DNA of 16,066 nucleotides, from assembly GCA_947623615.1 (NCBI GenBank), contig CANQHH010000012.1, positions 1 to 16,066 on the forward strand, written 5' to 3'. The notes beneath the pieces were generated by a model. It did no database searches. It saw only the letters and a program-made list of their open reading frames with translations, and was not told the DNA's origin. Positions 1 through 6,849 of the stretch are shown piece by piece. The first letter of the stretch is position 1. Each line of letters opens with the position of its first letter. A program made the position numbers and the translations under genes. Origin of the DNA: an uncultured Clostridia bacterium. Its GTDB lineage: Bacteria; Bacillota; Clostridia; TANB77; CAG-508.

Positions 1-8
1 CAATATTA

Positions 9-464
9 ATGGCAATGTCTAGTGATGATGATACTACTGAATTGGTAGATATGATTATCGAGCATAAGGCAGAAGAGATAAATATGATAAATAAAAAATA
101 TAATTTAGATATAAAATTTAGTGAAGTAGTAGATAATAAAGCAGGGGTACATGTTTCAACAATAGAAAAAATTCTTAATGGTAGTAGTGATGAAAAATAT
201 AGTAAAGCATGTAGTGAAGTTTTAGAAATACTAAAATATATACCAGCTGGATATTATGATAAAATTAACAAAAATTTTATAGAACGATTAAACAGTGATT
301 CAGATAAAAATTATGAATGGACAATTGCAGAAGATATAGAATTTAATAGTTTAAATATTTTGAATGAAACAAAAGGAATTCTAGAACTTATAAGTGATAA
401 GTATTGGAAAGTAAATGGAAAGAAAACAAATATTGTTGAAATTTTTAATAAAAAGGAGATATAA
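9..464 (+). CDS. Conserved hypothetical protein, possibly 5'-truncated by the window edge
   Basis: I do not recognise a function. The reading frame is open to the left edge (codons before ATG 9 read Ile-Leu), so the true start may lie outside; ATG 9 and ATG 15 are both possible and no ribosome site is visible in the 8 bases available. The C-terminal part, from about residue 62, has the look of a soluble helical protein family common in Clostridia: a stretch KYSKACSEVLEILKYIP, then a Tyr/Lys-rich helix and a late KYW motif. The first 60 residues (acidic start, then helix) look different in character and may be a separate domain or the tail of an upstream gene. No membrane segment. It stops 4 bases before the sigma gene's ATG, and the sigma gene's Shine-Dalgarno (AAGGAG, 453-458) lies in its last codons, so the two are probably translationally coupled. 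Confidence 0.6.
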   Translation: MAMSSDDDTTELVDMIIEHKAEEINMINKKYNLDIKFSEVVDNKAGVHVSTIEKILNGSSDEKYSKACSEVLEILKYIPAGYYDKINKNFIERLNSDSDKNYEWTIAEDIEFNSLNILNETKGILELISDKYWKVNGKKTNIVEIFNKKEI

Positions 465-468
465 AAAA

Positions 469-1684
469 ATGAAGTCAAGAGAATATGAATATAATCATCC
501 AAGAGAAGGAATTGAAGTATCAGATGAAAGAAAAATCGAATTAGTAAATGAAATGAATGATAGGGTAAGAAAAGGTTTTGTGGCACATTTTCAAATACTA
601 GATATAGTTCAAAATGATGAAGAATTAGATTTTTTATATAATTGGTTAGATGGTAAGGGAGTAGAAATTAGAGGAATAAATGGATCATTAAGTGGAGAAA
701 TAGACAACTATATACATATGCCAAGAATGGGGCAAAGTTTTACACCTGATACATTAGATGATGAAGAACAAATGAGATTGTTTGAAAAACTAAATCAATT
801 TACAGAACAAGAAAAGAAAGATAATGTACCTGAGTATGCAGAAATAAGGGATAAATTAATTAATGCTAATATAAGATTGGCTAAATGGGTAGCAAATGCT
901 AGGAAGATTAGAAAAATTGCAATACCGATGGAAGATAAATATCAAATGGCATATATTGGTCTTATAAAGGCAGTTGATCAGTTTAAAACATCTTTTAATG
1001 TTAGGTTTTCGTCATATGCGTGTAGAACTATATATAGATGTATTCTTAGAGAGATAGTAAAAGGATCAGGAGAAATAAAACAAAGTTTTATTATAAATGA
1101 ATTATTAGAAACAATTCCAGAAGTTAAAGACCAAATGTTAATTAGTTTAGGAAGAGAAGCAACCAATGAAGAAATTGCACAAATCTTAGGAATATCAGCG
1201 AAAAGAGTTGGTGAAATAGAAAATTTACAAAGGCTAATAGACAAAGATAGCTTAGAAAGAATAGGGGATTATATAAAACAAAAAGAAACAGATACACTTT
1301 CAGATGGTGCGAGAGTACGTAAGTCTGATAATGGATATATTTTAGACGGTGTATATATGGATGAAACAGATATATTACCAGTTGGATTTAGAAGAGATGA
1401 TAGAATAATGGACAAGACAATAGCTAAATCTTTACAAAGCGATATAAAAAAATCATTAGCTAAGTTAAGTGAAAGAGAAAGAACGGTATTAGAAGTAAGA
1501 TATGGTTTTAGGGGAAGATGTATGACATTAGAAGAAGTATCAGAAAAATTTCGGATGTTCACGAGAAAGAATAAGGCAAATAGAATTAAAGGCTTTTAGG
1601 AAATTGAGGAGAGTTCAAATAGAATCTGTATTACATCCATATCTTGAAGATGTTGGTAATATGACAGAAGAAAATGAATTATAA
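469..1684 (+). CDS. Divergent sigma-70 family RNA polymerase sigma factor, full length only with a +1 frameshift at 1552
   Basis: Directs RNA polymerase to promoters. ATG 469 is chosen over the longer open frame because AAGGAG at 453-458 sits 10 bases upstream. Frame 0 gives 376 residues and stops at 1599; skipping C1552 gives 404 residues ending at 1684. Residues 127-200 resemble sigma region 2 (LINANIRLAKW, YIGLIKAVDQF, RFSSYACRTIYR), though region 2.4 differs from SigA. Residues 228-250 form a region-3 helix-turn-helix (ATNEEIAQILGISAKRVGEI). About 60 linker residues follow, then region 4 (LSERERTVLEVRYGFRG, then TLEEVSEKF to residue 361). The next residues expected in any sigma-4.2 appear only in the +1 frame: GCSRERIRQIELKAFRKLRR, followed by 23 more codons and TAA. 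The frame-0 tail (RMFTRKNKANRIKGF) matches nothing expected and destroys the recognition helix. Likely an alternative sigma, not the housekeeping one; target promoters unknown. tsaC follows 26 bases later. Confidence 0.85.
1549..1555 (+). other. Candidate +1 ribosomal frameshift site (TTT CGG A) in the sigma gene
   Basis: Frame-0 codons are AAA TTT CGG ATG. If peptidyl-tRNA-Phe (anticodon GAA) moves one base forward it re-pairs from UUU to UUC, a better match, and the next codon becomes GGA (Gly), giving the expected KFGCSRER. The A-site codon CGG is rare here: the only other in-frame CGG codons I found are two in the minus-strand gene at 3001-3660. Known relatives of this logic are Ty1 (CUU AGG C) and prfB (CUU UGA C). 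There is no close internal Shine-Dalgarno like that of prfB; GAAGAAG at 1531-1537 is only a weak candidate. A one-base sequence error or a real mutation would look the same. Confidence 0.5.
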
Positions 1685-1710
1685 AATAATAATGAAAGAA
1701 GTTAATATAA

Positions 1711-2331
1711 ATGAAAGTAAATATGCAAGAAATTGACAATATAGCACAAGGAATAAAGGAAGGAAAGATAGCAATATTTCCAACAGAAACTGTATATGGG
1801 ATTGGAACAAATGCATTTGATGATGATGCGTGTAAAAGAGTTTATGAAATAAAAGAAAGACCGATGAATAAACCATTAATTGTTCTTATTTCAAATTTAG
1901 ATATGCTATATGATATTGTTAATAATGTTAATGAATTGGAAAAAAAATTAATAGATGAATTTTGGCCAGGTCCATTAACAATTATATTTGAGAAAAAAGA
2001 AAACTGTAAAATATCTAACATTGTAACATCAGGTGAAAATTGTATAGGAGTAAGAATGACAAGTGGTATAATTCCTAATTTATTAATAGAAAAATCTGGG
2101 GTTCCGATAGTAGCTCCAAGTGCAAATATATCTGGAAAGTCCACAGGAATAAAAATAAAAGATATTATAGAAGAATTAGGGGATAAGGTTGACTACGTTT
2201 TGGATTTTGGAGATGTAGAAAAGGCAGTAGAATCAACTATAGTAAAGGTAATAGAAAATAAAATATATATTTTAAGAGAAGGAAAGATATTAAAAAAGCA
2301 ATTAAAAAAGATAGGAAAAATAAAAAGTTGA
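1711..2331 (+). CDS. tsaC: L-threonylcarbamoyladenylate synthase (TsaC/YwlC type)
   Basis: Makes threonylcarbamoyl-AMP from threonine, bicarbonate and ATP, the first step of tRNA t6A37 modification; the TsaD complex then transfers the group. The 206 residues form a single YrdC-like domain, without the C-terminal Sua5 extension. Visible family motifs: FPTETVYG near residue 23, the KxRP loop (K48, R50, P51) with NKPL after it, FWPGPLT near 84, APSANISG near 135 and ESTIV near 174. The start at 1711 has only a weak purine stretch (AAAGAAG, about 1695-1701) upstream, and ATG 1723 (MQEID) is an alternative. It follows the sigma gene and is probably co-transcribed with it. Its stop codon TGA overlaps the -35 of the next gene's promoter. 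Confidence 0.93.
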   Translation: MKVNMQEIDNIAQGIKEGKIAIFPTETVYGIGTNAFDDDACKRVYEIKERPMNKPLIVLISNLDMLYDIVNNVNELEKKLIDEFWPGPLTIIFEKKENCKISNIVTSGENCIGVRMTSGIIPNLLIEKSGVPIVAPSANISGKSTGIKIKDIIEELGDKVDYVLDFGDVEKAVESTIVKVIENKIYILREGKILKKQLKKIGKIKS

Positions 2332-2358
2332 ATATAATTTGAAAAATATACCATACTA
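2329..2358 (+). promoter_or_regulatory. Sigma-G-like forespore promoter for the BofC-like gene
   Basis: TGAATA (2329-2334), 17 bases, then CATACTA (2352-2358). Both boxes match the Bacillus sigma-G pattern (-35 GHATR type, -10 CATNNTA). The -35 begins in the tsaC stop codon. In B. subtilis bofC is expressed in the forespore mainly under sigma-G, so motif and downstream gene agree. Motif match by eye only. Confidence 0.6.
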
Positions 2359-2391
2359 ATAATAAATGTAAAATTAAGTTAGGTGATTAGT

Positions 2392-2985
2392 ATGGATAGA
2401 AAATGGATTGTAATAGCAATATGTTTCGGCATTGTATTAAGTGTTATATTTGGAATATATGCATATAACAATGGTAGTGTAGTTGATACTAATATAATCG
2501 AAACTGAAAAGCTTGCAACAACAAATAGTGAAAATGATGATAATACTTTGTTATTCAATTTAGCATTGGAGACATCTTCTCTTAATATGAATATATCGCC
2601 AAATGCTGTTATTATAAAGAAAACATATTATAAAAATTGTGATCATTTAATAAAAGAAGTTGTAAACATACCAGATGAGCTAATAAATAAAAATGAAGAA
2701 GATATAATTAAAGAATATTCAGACTGGGAAGTACGAGGATATTCGCCACAAGAAATTGTTTTATATAAAGAAGTAGCTGGTATTTGTGATGAACATTATG
2801 TTGTAAAAGAACATAATGGGGTAATTGGAATATATATTAAAAATATAAATGGGGTGCAGGAGTTGCAGGAAGATACGGAAATTTCTACACAATATTTGCC
2901 AGAAGCGGATTTAGAAAATTTAAAAGTTGGTATAGAAGTAGTTGGAAAATCTAATTTGAATAATTTATTAGAAGATTATGAATAA
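2392..2985 (+). CDS. bofC: BofC-like sporulation protein (BofC C-terminal domain)
   Basis: In Bacillus, BofC is a forespore-made secreted protein that restrains the SpoIVB protease and so times sigma-K activation. ATG 2392 is preferred over the in-frame GTG 2383 because AGGTGA (2381-2386) overlaps that GTG and sits 5 bases before the ATG. The 197 residues start with a membrane anchor or signal (about 5-25: WIVIAICFGIVLSVIFGIYA), then a low-complexity stretch, then an extracellular domain. The last 70 residues (VLYKEVAGICDEHYVVKEHN, GVIGIYIK, LPEADLENLKVGIEV) resemble the BofC C-terminal domain, whose hallmark is an ice-cream-fold strand set ending in a region that shortens to 'i.t..LPe.D...L..Gi'. 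The promoter and organism type support the call, but sequence identity to Bacillus BofC is likely low and a role in sigma-K timing is inference. It ends 15 bases from the convergent gene. Confidence 0.7.
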   Translation: MDRKWIVIAICFGIVLSVIFGIYAYNNGSVVDTNIIETEKLATTNSENDDNTLLFNLALETSSLNMNISPNAVIIKKTYYKNCDHLIKEVVNIPDELINKNEEDIIKEYSDWEVRGYSPQEIVLYKEVAGICDEHYVVKEHNGVIGIYIKNINGVQELQEDTEISTQYLPEADLENLKVGIEVVGKSNLNNLLEDYE

Positions 2986-2989
2986 ATAG

Positions 2990-3013
2990 AAAAAGGACTC
3001 CTAAATGGAGTCC
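2990..3013 (-). terminator. Intrinsic terminator of the DUF1385-like gene, between convergent genes
   Basis: GGACTCC (2995-3001) and GGAGTCC (3007-3013) form a perfect 7-bp stem with a 5-base loop. Read on the minus strand it is followed by TTTTT (2990-2994), a good terminator for the gene ending at 3001, and the stem includes that gene's last codons and stop. On the plus strand the stem is followed only by AACATTT, so it would stop the bofC transcript less well. Confidence 0.8.
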
Positions 3014-3660
3014 AACATTTCTGTCTCTTTTTCCACAAGTGCCTTTAGACCGGCAATTGCGATCTCTAATTCCTTATTTGTAGGATTTTTGGTAACTCCA
3101 TATTCTATCCAATTAAAAAAATGGAGTACACGTAATAAATGAGAAGAAACATACAGAAAAGGTATAAAAAACAGTATGTATATTCCTAACAATGATGTTA
3201 ATATAAATATTGACATTGCAAAGAATATTCTTGTGGACACATAACAAATACCACAATTAGGGCTTAATTTAGAAAATTTTCTAATATCATCTATACTTGG
3301 AATAGATGAAGTTTTCTGCCATGCATTTAGAACCATGTGTTCTGCTGCATGAAGTCTTTTTGTTTGACTGCTTACATTTAATATTGCATCCAACAAAACC
3401 ATTAAATGTATTGTTCCATAAAAGAATGCAATTATTCTAATTGTATCACAAAAATTCCGAAGACCTATAATTACAATTAATGAAACAATTGCAAAAATAG
3501 AGACAATTACTTCATAATTTCGTTCCAAGAAACTGTTTTCAGTTTCTTTGCTAGAAACGTCAATTTTTGGCCCTTTTGCATAAACACTTAAATCAGGAAT
3601 TAATTCAGAATAAAAAATTATTCCATCAGGTTCTGTTTGTGCATGATAAGTTCTCCGCAT
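3001..3660 (-). CDS. DUF1385/YqhQ-like multi-pass membrane protein
   Basis: No enzymatic function is established. The 219 residues have a soluble N-terminus, hydrophobic segments at about 50-66 and 74-93, a conserved-looking central loop, and a further hydrophobic block at about 143-178. The loop carries RLHAAEHMVLNAW (H104, E107, H108) and later SKLSPNCGICY (N135-C136-G137), which resemble the HGAEH and RCGTSF motifs of DUF1385 (B. subtilis YqhQ). The family call rests on these motifs and the membrane layout. The start is well supported: AGGAGG lies about 5 bases before the ATG, and a near-consensus promoter lies 50-80 bases upstream. It contains two CGG codons (residues 2 and 68), the only ones I found outside the sigma-gene shift site, so its codon use is slightly unlike its neighbours. 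It is monocistronic, with its own promoter and terminator. Confidence 0.55.
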   Translation of the reverse strand: MRRTYHAQTEPDGIIFYSELIPDLSVYAKGPKIDVSSKETENSFLERNYEVIVSIFAIVSLIVIIGLRNFCDTIRIIAFFYGTIHLMVLLDAILNVSSQTKRLHAAEHMVLNAWQKTSSIPSIDDIRKFSKLSPNCGICYVSTRIFFAMSIFILTSLLGIYILFFIPFLYVSSHLLRVLHFFNWIEYGVTKNPTNKELEIAIAGLKALVEKETEMLDSI

Positions 3661-3708
3661 TTTTTCCTCCTATTATGTAATAGAGACTTTAAAATATACA
3701 ATATAATT

Positions 3709-3737
3709 ATTATACCATACTTAACATAAAATGACAA
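3709..3737 (-). promoter_or_regulatory. Near-consensus sigma-A promoter for the DUF1385-like gene
   Basis: On the minus strand TTGTCA (3737-3732), a 17-base spacer, then TATAAT (3714-3709), with GG just before the -10. It faces the ATG at 3660 and lies between the pgsA terminator and this gene. Confidence 0.8.
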
Positions 3738-3740
3738 TAA

Positions 3741-3769
3741 AAATAAACAGTTATAAAAACTGTTTATTT
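3741..3769 (-). terminator. Intrinsic terminator at the end of pgsA
   Basis: AAATAAACAGTT (3741-3752) and AACTGTTTATTT (3758-3769) form a 12-bp AT-rich stem with a 5-base loop. On the minus strand it is followed by TTATTGTCAT. The stem overlaps the last two codons of pgsA. The T tract is short, so termination may be partial. Confidence 0.7.
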
Positions 3770-4336
3770 TTCGTTTATTTTTAAATTTTCTTTTTTCAAA
3801 TATCCTTGTTGATAAAAAGTTTTGAAATACATAATTAGTGAAAATATTGTTGCGATTAAAGCTAAATAGTATATGTATATATCAAATTTTGGTAAAGAAG
3901 TATTGATATGTGTTGTGTAATAGTTTATAAATAAAGAACTTACAATAGCCAAATAGAATAATACTGTAGCTAATTTTCCGTACCACCTGCTAGATACAAC
4001 AAGTTCTTTTCCATAAAGAAAGGATGCACCAGAAATCATGAAAAATTCCTTGGCAAAAACAACTAGTAACATCCAAAGAGGAATAATTCCTTTAAATGTA
4101 AGTGTTGCAAGTATTGCAATTTGAGTAAGTTTATCTGCAAGTGGGTCGATTAATTTTCCAAAATTAGTTATACAATTAAATTTTCTAGCAATAAATCCAT
4201 CTAATACATCAGTTAATCCCGAAAGAGTAAGCATTATAAATGCTGATATGTATTTATCAATAATGATAAAATACAAGATAGGAGGTATTAGAATAAAACG
4301 AACTATTGTTAGGATATTTGGTACGTATTTTATCAT
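3764..4336 (-). CDS. pgsA: CDP-diacylglycerol--glycerol-3-phosphate 3-phosphatidyltransferase
   Basis: Integral membrane enzyme that joins CDP-diacylglycerol and glycerol-3-phosphate to phosphatidylglycerophosphate, the first step to phosphatidylglycerol and cardiolipin. The 190 residues match the usual PgsA length. The N-terminus KYVPNILTIVRFILIPP is typical. The full CDP-alcohol phosphotransferase signature is present: D43-x2-D46-G47-x2-A50-R51-x8-G60-x3-D64-x3-D68. Several hydrophobic helices follow. The start is supported by GAGGT about 8 bases upstream. It begins 15 bases after the clp stop with its ribosome site in that gap, so it is co-transcribed and probably translationally coupled with clp. 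Other CDP-alcohol transferases (phosphatidylserine or cardiolipin synthases of the family) are possible but less likely given length and N-terminus. Confidence 0.92.
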   Translation of the reverse strand: MIKYVPNILTIVRFILIPPILYFIIIDKYISAFIMLTLSGLTDVLDGFIARKFNCITNFGKLIDPLADKLTQIAILATLTFKGIIPLWMLLVVFAKEFFMISGASFLYGKELVVSSRWYGKLATVLFYLAIVSSLFINYYTTHINTSLPKFDIYIYYLALIATIFSLIMYFKTFYQQGYLKKENLKINEK

Positions 4337-4351
4337 ATTATTACCTCAATT

Positions 4352-6662
4352 CTAGTTAGTGATTTCAAAATTTAAATTATCCTGATTTAATGTGATAATT
4401 ACAGTTTTTCCATTAGTTAATTCTGATTTTAAAATCATGTCAGAAAGTTCATCTTCAACATATCTTTGAATAGCTCTTCTTAAAGGTCTAGCACCATATT
4501 TTATATCAGTTCCTTTTTGCAATAAATATTTTTTTGCTTCATCTGATATTTGCAAACTTATGTCTTTGTCAGAAAGAGCTTTTTTTGTATCACATAACAT
4601 TAAATCTATAATTTGTAAAAGTTGTTCTTCATTTAATGGTTCAAAAGTAACAATTTCATCAACTCTGTTTAAAAATTCAGGTCTAAAATTTTCTTTTAAA
4701 GCATCTATCATTTTATTAGTATTTATTTGTGAACCACCAAAACCTATGGAATTACTGTTAAGATTTGAACCAGCGTTAGATGTCATAATAATTATAGTAT
4801 TTTCAAAACTAATAGTATTTCCTTGTGAATCAGTTAATCGACCATCGTCTAATACCTGAAGAAGTATATTAAATACATCAGGATGTGCTTTTTCAATTTC
4901 ATCTAAAAGTATAATTGAATAAGGGTTTCTTTTTACTTTTTCAGTTAATTGTCCTGCATCATCATATCCAACATACCCAGGAGGTGAACCGATTAACTTA
5001 GAAGTTGAATGACTTTCCATATATTCAGACATATCAACTCTTATAATAGAGTTTTCGTTTCCAAACATTTCATAAGCAAGACTTTTGGCAAGTTCGGTTT
5101 TTCCAACACCAGTAGGACCAACGAAAATGAATGAAGGTGGTCTTTTGGTACTTTTTAAACCTGCACGGTTTCTTCTTATAGCACGTGCTACTGATTCAAC
5201 AGCCAAATTTTGTCCTATAATTCTCTTATGAAGATTAGCCTCTAAATTTAAAAGCTTTTGTGTTTCTGCTTCTGTTATTTTTTTAACAGGAATTTTAGTC
5301 CAGTTTTCAATTACTTCTGCAATATCTTGAACAGTAAGATTTTTTAATTGAACCTTACTAGATAATTCTTCAATTTGTTCAGTTAATGCACACTCTTTTG
5401 ATTTTAATTCAGCTGCTTTTTGATAATCTTCTGTAGAATCGGCAAGAGCGGCTTCTTCTTTTTCATCTAAGACTTTTACAAGCTCGTTTTTTAATAATTC
5501 TAATTGATATAATTCTTTATTATCTAAGTTGATTCTAGAGCAAGCTTCATCTAATATATCAATTGCTTTATCTGGTAAAAATCTGTCGTGAATGTATTTT
5601 TCAGACATAATAACAGTTTGTTTTATTACATCATTTGAAATTCTTACTTTATGAAAATCTTCATAATATTTTTTTATACCTTCAAGAATATCGATAGAAT
5701 CGCTAATAGATGGTTCAACAACTGTAACAGGCTGAAATCTTCTTTCTAAAGCACTATCTTTTTCGATATATTTTCTATATTCTTTTAAAGTAGTTGTTCC
5801 AATTAATTGAATTTCACCATTTGATAAAGATGGTTTTAAAATATTTGCAGCATTCATTGAATGTTCAGCATCTCCAGCACCAATTATATTATGAATTTCA
5901 TCAATAACTAAAATAATATTTCCTAGTGCTTTACATTCATCAATTATTGCTTTCATTCTAGATTCAAATTGACCTCTAAACTGTGTACCTGCAATAATTG
6001 CAGTCATGTCTAATAAATATACTTCTTTGTTTAATAATTTAGCTGGTACTTTATTTTGAGCTATTTTTATAGCTAGTCCTTGAGCAATTGCTGTTTTTCC
6101 AACTCCAGGTTCACCAATTAAACATGGATTATTTTTAGATCTTCTGTTTAATATTTGAACAATTCTTTGTATTTCTTTATCACGACCAATTACTGCATCC
6201 AATTGGTTATTTTTAGCTTTTTGAGTTAAATTTGTGCCGTAAGTTTCTAATGTTTTTCTTTTTTTAGCCTTTTTTTCTACTTTTACTTTTTTCTTTCCTG
6301 ATGCAGAAGAATTACCATCATCATAATTATTATCTGCATCAGAATTTTCTCCAAACATATTTGAAAAAATTGATCCCAATGGTATAGCTCCAAATCTTAC
6401 TCCATCATTATCATTTTTTGAATTCTCATCATCATTCTCATCAACATCATCTGGAAAATTCATATTTTCAGACATATCCTTAAACATAGTCTCAAACTGT
6501 CTAGACATGTTGTTAAGATCTTCCTCAGATATGTTTGCTTGTTTCATTAAATTATCTATAGGATTTATACCTCTTTTTTTTGCACAAAGAAGTATTTCCA
6601 TTTTCATCTTGTTTATTAATAAAAACAACTGCGTTATTTTTATTACATTGTGAACATAACAT
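4352..6662 (-). CDS. ClpC-type AAA+ unfoldase (Clp protease ATP-binding subunit) with a frame-broken N-terminal zinc knuckle
   Basis: Unfolds proteins and feeds them to ClpP. The body (740 residues from AGA 6574) is intact: an acidic, low-complexity linker; D1 with Walker A GEPGVGKT and Walker B VIDEIH; a short middle coiled coil with a UVR-like repeat (DYQKAAELKSKE); D2 with Walker A GPTGVGKT and LLDEIEKAH; the ClpP-docking IGF tripeptide in SNSIGFGG; and sensor 2 GARPLRR. There is no classical Clp-N repeat domain. The best start is ATG 6662, with GAGGAG at 6680-6675: it encodes MLCSQCNKNNAVVFINK, a McsA-like CxxC knuckle. That frame meets the body only if one A is dropped from the A8 run at 6574-6581, giving about 769 residues with a single extra Cys (LCKKRGINP) instead of a second CxxC. 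As written, translation from 6662 stops after 36 residues. The body frame itself is open from a TTG at 6628 (758 residues), with no ribosome site. Heads an operon with pgsA. Confidence 0.85.
6574..6581 (-). other. A8 run at the clp frame break
   Basis: On the minus strand the zinc-knuckle frame reads TTG TGC AAA AAA AAG AGG TAT and ends at TAA ten codons after TGC. The AAA+ frame reads TGT GCA AAA AAA AGA GGT ATA. The two differ by +1 (or -2), so an A7 transcript or read would join them. Options are a homopolymer length error, transcriptional slippage, or a short deletion that also removed one Cys of the second CxxC. Confidence 0.6.
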
Positions 6663-6690
6663 ATATTTTAAAATCTCCTCTAAATATAAA

Positions 6691-6724
6691 TATTGTAACA
6701 TTATATAAATAAAATATTACAATA
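6691..6724 (-). repeat. Imperfect inverted repeat in the clp leader, possible operator
   Basis: TATTGTAACAT (6691-6701) and ATATTACAATA (6714-6724) are inverted copies with one mismatch and a 12-base spacer. They lie just downstream of the clp -10, at or after the expected transcription start, a usual place for a repressor site. No CtsR or CIRCE sequence is present. In DNA this AT-rich, chance is possible. Confidence 0.35.
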
Positions 6725-6727
6725 TAT

Positions 6728-6756
6728 ATAATATCGCAAAATAATTGAATAGTCAA
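6728..6756 (-). promoter_or_regulatory. Sigma-A promoter of the clp-pgsA operon
   Basis: On the minus strand TTGACT (6756-6751), 17 bases, then TATTAT (6733-6728). It lies about 66 bases upstream of ATG 6662 and agrees with that start. The 187-base intergenic stretch 6663-6849 holds this promoter, the inverted repeat and the divergent promoter; nothing else was seen. Confidence 0.75.
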
Positions 6757-6781
6757 TATGGCTGATAGTTTTAAAATTATA

Positions 6782-6810
6782 TTTACAAAATCAGGGGTAA
6801 ATGGTAAAAT
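6782..6810 (+). promoter_or_regulatory. Sigma-A promoter for the exported DUF4163-like gene
   Basis: TTTACA (6782-6787), 17 bases, TAAAAT (6805-6810), followed by the Shine-Dalgarno AGGGGGTG (6836-6843) and ATG 6850. It is divergent from the clp promoter. Confidence 0.7.
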
Positions 6811-6849
6811 ATATATAAGGATAATGTGTGAAAATAGGGGGTGTAAGAG

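Noticed and set aside
1552..1554. CGG as an unassigned or reassigned codon in this organism
   Set aside because: Two in-frame CGG codons occur in the gene at 3001-3660 and read through into sensible protein, so CGG is decoded; it is rare rather than absent. Which amino acid it encodes cannot be proved here.
6573..6581. Canonical -1 slippery heptamer A AAA AAG in the clp zinc-knuckle frame (dnaX-like)
   Set aside because: It is in the right register, but a -1 step leads to GAG GTA TAA and stops; joining the AAA+ frame needs +1 or -2.
4352..6628. TTG 6628 as the genuine start of clp
   Set aside because: No ribosome site precedes it, and the residues it adds (FLLINKMKMEILL) look unlike the family, whereas ATG 6662 in the other frame has a Shine-Dalgarno and a CxxC knuckle.
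6663..6849. CtsR or HrcA/CIRCE heat-shock operator ahead of clp
   Set aside because: Neither GGTCAAA direct repeats nor the CIRCE inverted repeat is present.
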